Assembly: GCF_900074925.1 (NCBI RefSeq)
Contig: NW_019716262.1
Coordinates: forward strand, 1,167,798 to 1,231,797
Reading direction: 5' to 3'
DNA length: 64,000 nucleotides
From: Ramularia collo-cygni
Lineage: Eukaryota > Ascomycota > Dothideomycetes > Mycosphaerellales > Mycosphaerellaceae
Below, piece by piece: positions 1 to 9,750 of the stretch (position 1 is its first letter; each line of letters begins with the position of its first letter). The position numbers were made by a program, and so were the translations under genes. Under the pieces are notes generated by a model that saw only the letters and a program-made list of their open reading frames with translations, ran no database searches and had not been told where the DNA came from.

Positions 1-234
1 AACGTGCTTAGTATGTTTATTCTAATTAGAAGTTCGGAGGTCCGTGCTTCTCTAATTAGGATAATTATATAATCGGGTCGCTCTCCGAGCGATCCCATTC
101 TTTCCGCTTTGCCCTATTATTACGTATAATTGAAACATATTAGCTGTATAGGCTCTCCTATACTAGTCGTTACCTACAGACATTCCTATACGGGAATGTT
201 GCTACGGGAGACCCCGCGGAGACATTCCGTAACA
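1..234 (+). repeat. Probable 3' part of the Copia 5' LTR
   Basis: This stretch lies directly upstream of the Copia gag remnant and ends in CCGTAACA at 227-234, a plausible LTR 3' end. It is followed by TAGGGTTAG, which could be an RIP-altered primer-binding site. The rest of the LTR lies outside the window, and the short 3' LTR piece near 9026 covers the opposite LTR end, so the two cannot be compared. Assignment rests on position and the terminal CA only. Confidence 0.4.
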
Positions 235-264
235 TAGGGTTAGAAATAATAATAGAAACTATTA

Positions 265-1180
265 AGATAGTAAAGGAGAACTAGGTCCTTAAGAAGGGCT
301 CTAACTTTTTAGCATAGAATATTATGCTAAAGGGAGTACTAGCTAAAGAGGATATGCTTAGCTATATCTTCTATAACTTAGTATAGGAACCTCTAGTAAA
401 GGAGCCCTATATTAAGGACTTCCCTAACCCTAAGGATTACCTTTAGAGCCTTAGGGAATTTAAGAAGAAGGACATTATAGTATATAGCATTATCTATAGC
501 AGATTAGATAAAAAGCTTAGGCCTAATTTCGAAAGCACTAAGAAGAATATAAGGGATCTATATTAAACAATCCTTGTAACCTACTAGCCTATTATTACTA
601 TAGATATCTATAAGATACTTAGATAGATTAGAAGCATTAAGCTTATAGGAGACAATACTCTAAAGTATTGCGAAGACTTCTAGTAGTAGGTCTATAACTA
701 TAGGATAGCCTCTAAGTAATTCGTTAGATCTAATAACCTGCCCTAAAGCTAGGAAGGACTTATATTCTAGCTAATTATAATTAATATGCTATTTATAATA
801 GGCCTTAATTATATTAAATAGCTTAGAAGTTAGCGTTATATTAATAAACCCTAGCTAGTATCCCTAGAGGACATAATTACCTTACTTAGAAGGGAAAAGC
901 CCCTAATATTATAGGCCTAGTAAAACTCCTAATAGAGGAGAGTTATAGGGGGAGTAATATAGGATACTAGAGATAATAGTAAAAGATGCATATAGTGCTA
1001 ATACTAATATACTAATGCTAAATGCTATAAGCAGCATCCTAATAGAGCTCTACCTAGGTAGAAACTAAGAAAGCCTAGGGACGATAAAAAGGACAGCTCT
1101 AAAGATAATACTAAGAAGAACTCTAGAAAACCTCTATAGAGAAGGAGAGCTAATACCGCTACTACGGAAGATAATGTCTC
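265..1180 (+). pseudogene. Decayed Copia Gag
   Basis: One frame with many in-frame TAG/TAA codons retains the layout of Copia Gag. Around 430-570 it has an Asn-x-x-x-Tyr-x-x-Leu type stretch of the UBN2/gag domain. Near 990-1040 it has spaced Cys and His codons that look like the remains of a CCHC zinc knuckle, followed by a basic Lys/Arg-rich tail. The stops fall where Gln or Trp would be expected, so RIP rather than indels explains the damage. Confidence 0.6.
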
Positions 1181-1239
1181 TAATATAGGCTTAGTAGTCT
1201 CTAATATATTAAGAAGCTTAGGAGCAGCTATAGCTACAT

Positions 1240-2544
1240 CCTTATTAAGACCTACTAATAATTAGCTCTATATCTAGGATATAGGAACCTTATATAACTT
1301 CTTTAATAATAAGGCGTAGTTCTAAGACCTTTATAGGAAGGAAAAACCTGCAAAGTTCTCTTAGGCTATTAGTTAAAATAAAGTTACATACTCTAGTATT
1401 ATAACTATTAAGTTAATAAATTATAAAGGTTCTAAGACTAAGATTAAACTTAAGAGAGCTTTATACTCCCTAAGCTCTAATATAAACCTTATATCTATAG
1501 AGCGACTCCTAGTAAAGTATAGCATATTATTTAATATTAAGTCTAGGATTATTATAGATAAAAATGATCGTCTTATAGGAATGCTATAAAAGCGCTATAG
1601 AGTTCTTATACTAAAGAATGCTAGAATCCTTATCCCCTATAGTAATAAAGCCCCCTAGAGTAGGAGAAGTACATAGTTATTAGCTACTATAGCATTTGCA
1701 AAGCTAAAAGCCGATATAATCCGCTAGTACTAGAGACTAGGCTATATTAGTATATCTATCCTTAATATAACAAAGCTTAAAGTTACTAGACTTAAGAACA
1801 TTAATATAGATACTATAGACTATTACGAGATATATAAACTTATAAGGTTATAGAGGGTTATATTAAGATACCCCCGACCTATAGTCGCTAGAGCCCTTAA
1901 TAAGGTCTATATCGATATAGTTAGGCTAATTAACCCTAGAGACATCTATAGCAATAGGTACTTCCTTCTCTTTATAGACGCTAAAACCCGCTATAAATAG
2001 GTATTCCTAATAAAGCTAAAGAGTAACGGTGCTAATATAACTAAGATGTTTATCTAGAGGATGTATATAGCTTATAGGAAGATCCTAAAGCTTATATTTA
2101 TAGATAGGGGTAGTGAATTTATTAATAATGCTATAACTAAGATAGTTAATGCTATTAGGCTTAGATAGAATGTTTTAGCTCTATATACACTAGAACAAAA
2201 TAGTGTTATAGAATCCTCTAATAAGGTTGTCCTTAGAAAAGGAAGGTTAATAGTTATTAACTTAGGAATACCTTAGGATCTCTAGAGCTTCGCACTATTA
2301 TATTTAGTATATATTACTAATAGGCTTGTAAATCTTAGAACAAAGAGTATACTATTGCTACACCTTAACTAAGATCTTAATGTCTCTTAGGAAACAACCC
2401 TTAGCCTCTTCTATATAAGGAGATTCGGTTATAAAGCATATATCTATAATAATAACCGCTAATAGTTAGCTAAGTTCGCCCCTAGAGCCGAAATATACTA
2501 GTTTATTAGATTTTAGGAACATTCGTCTATAAACTACCTCCTAT
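1240..2544 (+). pseudogene. Decayed Copia aspartic protease and integrase
   Basis: At about 1262 the frame reads as the Copia protease signature (Trp replaced by a stop, then Asp-x-Gly with a downstream basic stretch). Near 1722-1760 is the GAG-pre-integrase motif with Arg-Leu-Gly-(His/Tyr)-Ile. The integrase core follows at 1860-2350: an Asp in VYIDIVRLI, the RYFLLFIDAKTRYK block, a second acidic site in FIDRGSEF, and a QNSVIESSNK-like block. The frame is stopped many times and then physically interrupted at 2545 by the nested element; Copia sequence resumes at 5076. Confidence 0.82.
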
Positions 2545-2549
2545 AGCGA

Positions 2550-2970
2550 TGTTAAATCCTTACTTCGTTTTTATAACGTAGGGTATGTTCTAAGGTACTG
2601 TCTATTCTCTCGAAGTAAAGGTAAAGGTTTTAATAGTATATGTGAATACAATAAATTAAGTTAAGCACGAGGCTCCTATCTACTACTAACTACTGCTCTC
2701 TATATACCTGTCTCTAAGCCTATGCTAAGCCGAGCAGTCTAATTACACTAATTAGTCTAATCGCTCTTGCTCTACGTAATCTCTTAATCTCCGAAGAGAG
2801 CACTAAGGCTTGTCTTCGTTACGTAATAGANCTCTACGTAATCTCTTAATCTCCGAAGAGAGCACTAAGGCTTGTCTTCGTTACGTAATAGAGTACTCTT
2901 ATTCCTAGAGCTTTCCCTNCTNTCTCGCTAAATAAATAGCTATTAGTTCTCTACGAATTAATCCGTAATA
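2550..2970 (-). repeat. Left (3') LTR of nested element, with internal 62-bp duplication
   Basis: It matches the right LTR end to end but is 421 bp instead of 359 bp. The 62-bp excess is a tandem copy of the segment at 2770-2831, repeated at 2832-2893, with an N at the junction (2831). The point differences from the right LTR that I can see are almost all transitions. The duplication may be an assembly artefact, given the N. Confidence 0.92.
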
Positions 2971-3048
2971 CTATCCCCCTTCTAGTCTAGCTTCGCCCNN
3001 AAGCTTATATAGTCTAGGGTTTATCCTACCTTATTCTTATAGTTAACG

Positions 3049-3651
3049 ATGTCTCCTCTAANATCTTCTATCCGTACTAAAGCGAAGTCTACTCTTCGCC
3101 GNNAAAAGCTCGCCGACGACCTNNAGGANAANNGTATTAAAATNGCCCCCTATACTAATTATTAAAACGCGAAAGACCTTCCCGACGGGANCCGGCCTTC
3201 CTATCGTATTAGCNCTNNCTCTTCTAAGTNTTCCGAGTGTGTCCGTTATAATAAAAAACATTGCGACGTTATACTAGCCTTTGCCTAATAGGAGAAACTT
3301 CGCGCCTTAAGGGAGAAGCTTCGCCGAGANATTAAGTNGTTAGAGGAAGAGGAGGTAGAAATCTTNTAGCGCCTTACTAAGAAGCGNATAAAGAAGATTC
3401 GTCTCCGAAAACAACTACGTCTAGCCGAGCGTCGTATTAACGACGTAACTAGGAAAGTCCTCGACGACTTAGAATCCGAGGATCCCGTTGCCGACCTTCC
3501 TATTAATGTTCCTAATAGGGTTCCCGCGTCGGAACATCTATATCTCTTTTATAATATCGTAGAGATGTCGCCTTCTAGCTAGGGTACTCTTACGGGCGTC
3601 GCCTTAGACGATCCGTTCGAGGGTCTCTTTTCTCTAGGCTTATTACATTAA
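3049..3651 (+). pseudogene. Antisense ORF of the nested element (coiled-coil protein with Cys motif), decayed
   Basis: A 201-codon frame runs from ATG 3049 to TAA 3651 on the strand opposite gag. Apart from Ns and four internal TAG/TAA codons it stays in one frame throughout. The predicted product has a basic N-terminus, a Cys cluster (CSECVRYNKKHC, near codons 66-77), then a long charged region rich in Glu, Lys, Arg and Leu (codons about 90-155) that looks like a coiled coil, and an acidic tail. The frame stops 40 bp short of the end of the convergent gag frame. I do not recognise a named domain. It could encode an accessory or regulatory protein of the element. Confidence 0.6.
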
Positions 3652-3690
3652 GAGGCTACGATGTAATAGCGTTCCTAGTCTAGGATCCGC

Positions 3691-4620
3691 TTAGGCGGAT
3701 TTCGAGAGGAAGCTCTCGTATTCCTAGTATGTCTCCTTACGCGATATAAAACTAAATTCCTCGCGTCTAACTTTGTTCCTATCCTTATAGTTACTAGTAA
3801 TGTGTCCTTAGTTACTATATGCATAATAAGTAGGGTTCTATCCCGCCTTCTTATATCGACTACCTCGCTCTATTATATCGAGCTCTATCGGTCTTAGTCT
3901 ATAGGGATCGTCGCCTCTAGCCTTAAAGTTCCCTTTTCCGCCTTTTGCGGGTCTCTAAAATCTAGGCTACACGAATCGGTCGTGCCGTAGCTCCTAGAGT
4001 CTCTCGTCGATTTCCTTTGCTAACTTAATTATTGCTCTAAGCGTAGTTAGGCTAGAGTTTCGGGATAGTTCTAATTTAACTATATCCTTAAGTCCGAGGT
4101 AGAACTAGGAACGAAGAGCTATATCGTTCTACTCGAGATCGGCAGCATATCCTTAGAACTCTAAGGTATATACGGCTATAGAGGTAACTTATCGGAGTTA
4201 GCGGATATAGCGATCGGCGTATACTTCTTTGTTTAGTATCCTATATAGATTATTAAGTTTCGTCTTAAATTCCTCGTAGTCGTAGAAGATCTTTCTAGTC
4301 TCCGTCTTAGGTGTGTTATCCTCGTTCTAGTTATTAAGCTAGTCCTTAAGATATAGTCTAAATCCTCGAGCGGCTCTTCCTCTTAGGAAGGATGCGGCGT
4401 ATAAGACCTTGCTAGCCTCGCTATTAAACTAATAAGTGTTAAAGTAGAGGTATAGCTAAACCTGTAGCTAAAAGGCCTCTAGTCGTCCTAGTATACCGTC
4501 GAACGTCTCCGGCGTCGACACCTTTAGTCCTCTAGTTACCTCCGGTATACTTATCGAGCTTACTAGGGTCGTCGTTCGTTTTCCGCTTCCTATTATAATC
4601 GANATTACGCTAAGTCGTTC
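3691..4620 (-). pseudogene. Decayed Ty3/Gypsy-type Gag
   Basis: On the minus strand one continuous frame, stopped only by TAG/TAA codons, reads as a fungal Gypsy capsid. It begins with a KVSTPETFDG block, followed by Phe-x-x-Gln-Val and YLYFNTY. Next come a KVLYAASFLRGRAA block (family pattern K-x-x-x-A-x-x-L-x-G-x-A), a YEEFKTKL block and a TLEFQGY-like region with stops at Gln/Trp sites. Near its end a decayed zinc knuckle (Tyr-Tyr-Ala-Tyr-Ser-Asn-stop-Gly-His) precedes a basic tail ending at the complement of 3691-3693. The 5' end of the frame is not clear. Confidence 0.8.
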
Positions 4621-4711
4621 CGTAATCCCTATTAATTGTAGTTAACGTGTAGGGCTCCGGGTTTAATCTCTTATAGACATATATAGTAGGCCCTTAGGTA
4701 GTGCTTAAAGT

Positions 4712-5070
4712 TGTTAAATCCTTGCTTCGTTTTTATAACGCAGGGTATGTTCTAAGGTACTATCTGTTCTCTCGAAGTAAAGGTAAAGGTTTTAATAGTA
4801 TATATAAATACAATAAATTAAGTTAAGCACGAGGCTCCTATCTACTACTAACTACTGCTCTCTATATACCTATCTCTAAGCCTGTGCTAAGCCGAGCAGT
4901 CTAATTACACTAATTAGTCTAATCGCTCTTACTCTGCGTAATCTCTTAATCTCCGAAGATAGCACTAAGGCTTGTCTTCGTTACGTAATAGAGTACTCTT
5001 ATTCCTAGAGCTTTTCCTGCTCTCTCGCTAAATAAATAGCTATTAGTTCTCTACAAATTAATCCGTAATA
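4712..5070 (-). repeat. Right (5') LTR of nested element
   Basis: A 359-bp repeat beginning TGTTAAATC and ending CCGTAATA, directly followed by the target duplication AGCGA. It carries the single-copy version of the segment that is doubled in the left LTR. Confidence 0.92.
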
Positions 5071-5075
5071 AGCGA

Positions 5076-7337
5076 CTAATACTAAACTATATAGGAGGCT
5101 AGAGATACTAGGTTATATTTATACCCTATATAACATTTAATAAGGACTTTGTTTATTAGGACCTTATTAATAGGAATTAGTATAACCCTAAAATTTAGGG
5201 GGAGCTATAGGTATTAAATCCTATAGTCTTCCTAATTCCCCCTAGTAGTAATAGGCTAGAAGCCTAACTATACTTATCTCCTAAGCAAGAAGCCTAGGAA
5301 GGCTTTAGGTATAAGGCCTAGCTAATCCTAATCTCTAAGTTATAAGAGGCTTAGTCTATAAGGCTAGAGACCTATATAAAACCTATCCCTAAGCTAGAAG
5401 CTTAGGAAGTTATCCTAGCCTAGTAGCTAGAAGCCTAGGTAGCATCCCTATCTACCTCCTAGTAGTAAAGGACTATATCTTAGCAGCTACCTATAAAGGC
5501 CCCTATAGTAGAGACTAATAGAGAAACATTCTCCTAGCCTAACCCTATAGCTTAGAGGGAGCAATCCTAAGTCTCCCCTAGCCCTATAGCTTAGGGGGAG
5601 CAAAGCCTAGAAGATATAGATATTCTTATAGAGCTATTTATACTATAGCAGACTACTAGCAAAAGGAAAAGAGATCTCTCTCCCCTAGTACTTACCTAGA
5701 CGAGAGTAGGAAGATCTATAGTTAGGCATAACTATAAAAGAATAAATGCTAGAGGAGCTATTATAGCCTCTAGGAAGCCCTTAGTAGAACTCTAGTTAGT
5801 AGTAGAGGCTCTAGCTAGTAGTTACTAGAGGAAGGCTATAACTAAGGAGGTAAAGTCCCTATAGTCTACTAGCGTAGTAGAATAGGAACTAATTAAACAC
5901 CTCCCTAGGGGACGAGTTCCCCTAAAAGCTAAATAAGTGTTTAAGCTTAAGAAGCTTACTAATAGTACTATAGAGGTATATAAGGCTAGATAGACAGCTA
6001 AAGGTTACTCCTAGAAGATAGGTATTAACTATATCTAAACCTTTGCTCTAACCCTAAGGGCTGTTATAGGGAGAATCCTCCTAGTACTAGCAACCTAGTA
6101 TAGGTAGAAGCGGAGCTAGATTAATATTAAAACAGCTTTTCTAAACCCTAATATTAATAAGGAAATATAGATATATCCTCTAGAGGGAGTTAAACATCTA
6201 GGTATAGGCATTAAGGACCTAAAGAAATATATAATCCGTATTAGAAAGGGACTATATAGCCTAAAGTAGGCAGCAGCTCTCTAGTACTATAACGTAGTTA
6301 TAACGCTTTAGGATATAAGGCTTAAAAGAACCTATTCTAATACATACCTTTTTATAGGCTATAGCGCACTAGTTCTTATATATGTTAATAACTTCTAGAT
6401 TCTTGCTTAGTTACAGAACGATATTAACTAGGTAATTAATAGTCTTAGGAAGAAACATAACATTAAGGTAGTTAAGACTAACCTTTTCCTTAGGCTCTAT
6501 ATTAAGCAATCTAAGACTAGTAAAACTACAATCTCCTAGGAACACTATAGCAGAGACAAACTTAAGGCCTATAGTCTATTAAATGTTAAGCCTATAAAGT
6601 TCCTACTAGAAAGATTACTAAACCCTAGCGAGGGTAAATGCACCTAGCAACAATATAATCTATATAATAAGATTATTAGGGAATAATAACATCTGTCTAA
6701 CTATACTAAGCTAGATATTACCTATATAGTAAACTACCTAGTAAGATTCCTATAGAACCCCTCTAATAAGTATATTACTACTACAAAGCATATCTAGAAA
6801 TACATCTCCTATATAATTAGCAAAGGGATTATATTTAGAAAGTTACCTAGCCTTACTATAGAAGCTTACTCTAACTTAGACTATGCTAGAGATATTATAA
6901 CTAGGAGATCTACCTTAGGATCGCTTATTAAACTCTATAGTAGGCTAGTAATCTGGAGATCCTAGCTATAAAAGGATATTGTCCTATCTAGCACTAAGGC
7001 TAAATACCTAGCCCTAACAGAAACTACTAGGGAAATTAGCTAGCTTAGGGAACTGCTTAATAAGATTAAGCTAATTACCTAGCAAAGCATTAAAACAGTC
7101 CTAATTAAAGTCGATAACTAGTTAGCTATTAGTTTAGTTAAGAATCACTTAAACTCTAGGAGATCTCGCTATATCTCTATAAGAAATTACTACTATAGGG
7201 AGCAATATAATACTAGGAACATTAGGGTAGAATACATTAATACTACTAAGTAGCTTACAGATGCCCTAACTAAGCTAAAGTTACCTAATACTATTATATA
7301 ATACATAGATAGTTTAGGGGAAGATTTCTTTTGTTAA
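5076..7337 (+). pseudogene. Decayed Copia reverse transcriptase and RNase H
   Basis: This is the continuation of pol after the nested insertion. Up to about 5900 lies the poorly conserved linker. From about 5915 the reverse transcriptase starts, with the KAR-x-x-AKGYS and IKTAFLNPNI blocks (Copia: KARLVAKG and DVKTAFLNG). The RNase H domain lies near 6970-7300 with VDN, AISLVKNHLNSRR and a terminal LTDALTK-like motif. The frame ends at a TAA at 7335-7337. All domains carry several in-frame TAG/TAA codons. Confidence 0.85.
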
Positions 7338-7628
7338 AACACACTTATTTTATTATAACTTTTTATTTATTATTATAGGAACTAGAGAATCCTTAACCTA
7401 GCTACTCTTAGGCTTAACTCTACTATAAAATTACTATAAGGCACTATTAATAGCTATATACCCTAGTTAAAAGCTCTATTCTACTTATAGTTTCTAATAA
7501 GGCACTATCCCTAGCTGTATACCCTATAAGGAACTCTAGCCTAGAGATAAAAATCAGTTTATCTTAGTGTCCTAATTATTATTAGGAGCTTCCTCCTTAG
7601 ACCTGCTACGGTAGTTACTAGGATTAAA

Positions 7629-8711
7629 TTAAACAGCACTATCCTATATTATACTAAAGTTCTCTAATATATTCCTAATAGCAGTAATAATGTACTAGCG
7701 CTACTAATTACGTCTAGCTACAGCTAGATAGTTAAAGTTAATAGCTACGAGCCTATAGCGGCTACTAATACCTACGGTAGGGAGGGATCTTAAGAAATTA
7801 ATCGGCTAGCGATTGTTATAAGAATATATATTGCCCGTAAGGCTATTAGTAGCTCTAGGAGTCGTAAATAGCAAAGGGTTAAAAAGTAGGCGACTATAAG
7901 TATCGTATATTAGTAGTAGTAGGCGATCTCTATAAGCTATAGCTCCCTTATCTATAGGAAGGACATTCTCCCTATTCGTAGCTAAACTAGCCTTAATTTA
8001 GGCATTAAATTCTGTACGAGTAGTAGTGTTCCTATAAGTCGAGCGATAGCTACTAAAGCTGCAGCGCTTATAGTAATTATTACTAGCATACTCTAGGCAA
8101 GTACTAAGGAAGAGCCCTTCTATAGTTATATAATTAGTAAAATACTAGTTAATATATAGCCGGCACCTATTATAGGCATTTATATAGATCTTAACTCCTA
8201 TAGTTCTAGAGGCAGCGATAGTTAGGAGGTAGTTATTGCCNCTAGTAATATTAAGTATTAGCTCTTTACTAGAAGAACCTAGAGTAGTAGGAGTAGCTAA
8301 TCGTAGCTTATAGACAAGCTTATAATTTCTACCTATAACTAATCGATTTATCTACTATATAGTAGGTAGATTCTTAAGTATTTCTCTAAACATAGCAGAT
8401 CCTAAGAGACTACTATTGTAGCCTTTCTTATACGCACTTAGAAGCTTACGAACCTATAAGAGGGTAAATACCAATAGTCGAACATTAATTTGTCCCTTAG
8501 CACTAATGCCGAACTAGCTAATAATAAGATCCTAGAATCTACTACGAATCGACTTTAGAAGGCGCTTACGCTTAGAGGTTCCTTAACCCTTATAACTAGA
8601 GGGAGCTAAACGACGATTAGGTCGCTTCTCGCTACCGCTATTATTACTACTAGCACTAGTACCTATAGCTATATAACTAATAGAACTAGCATTAATTAGT
8701 GTAAAAGACAT
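7629..8711 (-). pseudogene. Decayed 361-codon antisense ORF between Copia pol and 3' LTR
   Basis: The minus strand from ATG (8709-8711) to TAA (7629-7631) holds a single 361-codon frame. By my reading it is interrupted by about 13 internal TAG/TAA codons and no frameshift, the same decay as in pol. The predicted product starts Ser/Asn-rich, has a basic stretch (GSEKRPNRRLAPSS, then SKRKRLLKSIRSRF) and continues with a mixed polar and hydrophobic body. I recognise no domain. Its position matches accessory or env-like genes of some retroelements, but the orientation is reversed. It could also be a captured host gene or part of another element. Confidence 0.5.
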
Positions 8712-9025
8712 AATAAATACTATAGCTAATAGCTATATTAAAGGAGTAGTTATAGTACAAGATATGTCTCTAAAGGGTAGTAATTAGGGAAGGAAGTAGA
8801 TATTTAGATAATAGTTTGCTCTAGAGTAGTAACTAAGTTTTATGCTTATTAAGTTAACTATGCATATATATAGTAGTAAGGTATAAGGGTAAAGTTTAGC
8901 TATATGCAGCATATGTAGCATATATAGCATATATATAGATATATGCTCTAATAGAGTAATTATTAGAGCCTATTATAGCATCTAATAGATTATCTAAGGC
9001 TTTACTTTCTAGCTAGAAGGGGGAG

Positions 9026-9100
9026 TGTTATAGATCTAGCACGTAACCTATAGATAACTAAGGCTCTGTCGATATAGCCGCATCTTAGATGCAGAGTTTT
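9026..9100 (+). repeat. Start of Copia 3' LTR, truncated
   Basis: The polypurine tract AGAAGGGGGAG at 9015-9025 is immediately followed by TGTTATAGATC, the usual way a Copia 3' LTR begins. AT-rich, CA-poor sequence continues only to about 9100, where normal-composition DNA starts, so most of the LTR is missing. No target duplication can be identified. Confidence 0.55.
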
Positions 9101-9750
9101 TACATATATGTTAATTAGTTACTTTTACTATGTGCTTTATATCAGCTTAGTGGACCCACATATGCACAACAGCAAGTTCGCCTCCACATCCGCCACCTTG
9201 CACCTCCATCATCAAACTCACATGTTTTCGGATGCATTCTCAATAATGGAGGTTCGCTGCTGGTCACAGGCCGCCAAGACAACTTGCCATCCGTATCGGT
9301 CTGAGAGTTGACGATGGCGTGGATTGTTCTTGGCCTGCATTGGAGCTACTGGTTTCTCCGCGGCCGCAATGCCATTCCGAAGTGCTCTAGCACATCAACA
9401 GAGAGGCGCCAGTGGCGAAGACGAGTGAGTGACTTTTTCACCGACATAGCTTATGGTTCTACACTTATCCGCTCTTCCCGCTCGTGGCTGGGACGCACTG
9501 CACGCGAATGGCCTGGCCGCGTCCTCCAACGCCGAGCCGCGTCACCCTCGCCGACATGCTTAAACTGATGTGATGGTAGCTTGTTTACTACCTTAGATCG
9601 TACAACTATCTTGCTGGGTCTGGCAACTTCCACGTTCTCTCGTTTTGGGCTTGTCACTACCATTTCCACTGTCGTTTTCTGACATCACGTCGTCTCGATT
9701 TCACTCCTCATCTCAGACGCCTGCAATCAAAATCGAACATTTGGTGAATA
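9101..9750. other. Intergenic: junction of transposon block and gene space, GH72 promoter region
   Basis: Base composition changes from AT-rich RIP sequence to balanced sequence here. Several short open frames are present but none has protein-like composition or homology I recognise. The right part presumably carries the promoter and 5' UTR of the glucanosyltransferase gene. Confidence 0.5.

Larger units (their letters stand above)
2545..5075 (-). mobile_element. Nested non-autonomous Gypsy-like LTR element with 5-bp target duplication
   Basis: Two LTRs (2550-2970 and 4712-5070) flank a 1.74-kb interior and are bracketed by the perfect 5-bp duplication AGCGA (2545-2549 and 5071-5075). LTR ends are TGTTAAAT and CCGTAATA, the latter being an RIP-changed CA end. 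A polypurine tract on the minus strand (complement of 2971-2983, AGAAGGGGGATAG) abuts the left LTR, so the element runs on the minus strand: the right LTR is 5' and the left is 3'. The interior encodes a minus-strand gag and a plus-strand antisense frame. I see no protease, reverse transcriptase or integrase, so it would have depended on a helper element. Confidence 0.9.
1..9100 (+). mobile_element. RIP-degraded Ty1/Copia LTR retrotransposon, interrupted by a nested LTR element
   Basis: The whole block is AT-rich, with CA and TG dinucleotides rare and TA abundant, as left by repeat-induced point mutation. Read through TAG/TAA codons at former Gln/Trp positions, the plus strand shows Copia domains in Copia order: gag, aspartic protease, integrase, reverse transcriptase, RNase H. 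The left edge is cut by the window start. A polypurine run at 9015-9025 is followed at 9026 by TGTTA, the start of a 3' LTR that fades near 9100. A second element occupies 2550-5070. Nothing here can encode a working protein. Confidence 0.88.

Noticed and set aside
3058..3261. Minus-strand open frame of 67 codons in the nested element
   Set aside because: It is a mirror of the plus-strand antisense frame, full of Ns, with no domain signature.
9066..9080. CTGTCGATATAG inside the Copia 3' LTR remnant, matching the MITE end
   Set aside because: A 10-bp overlap with no CAGAG end, no partner and no duplication; treated as chance.
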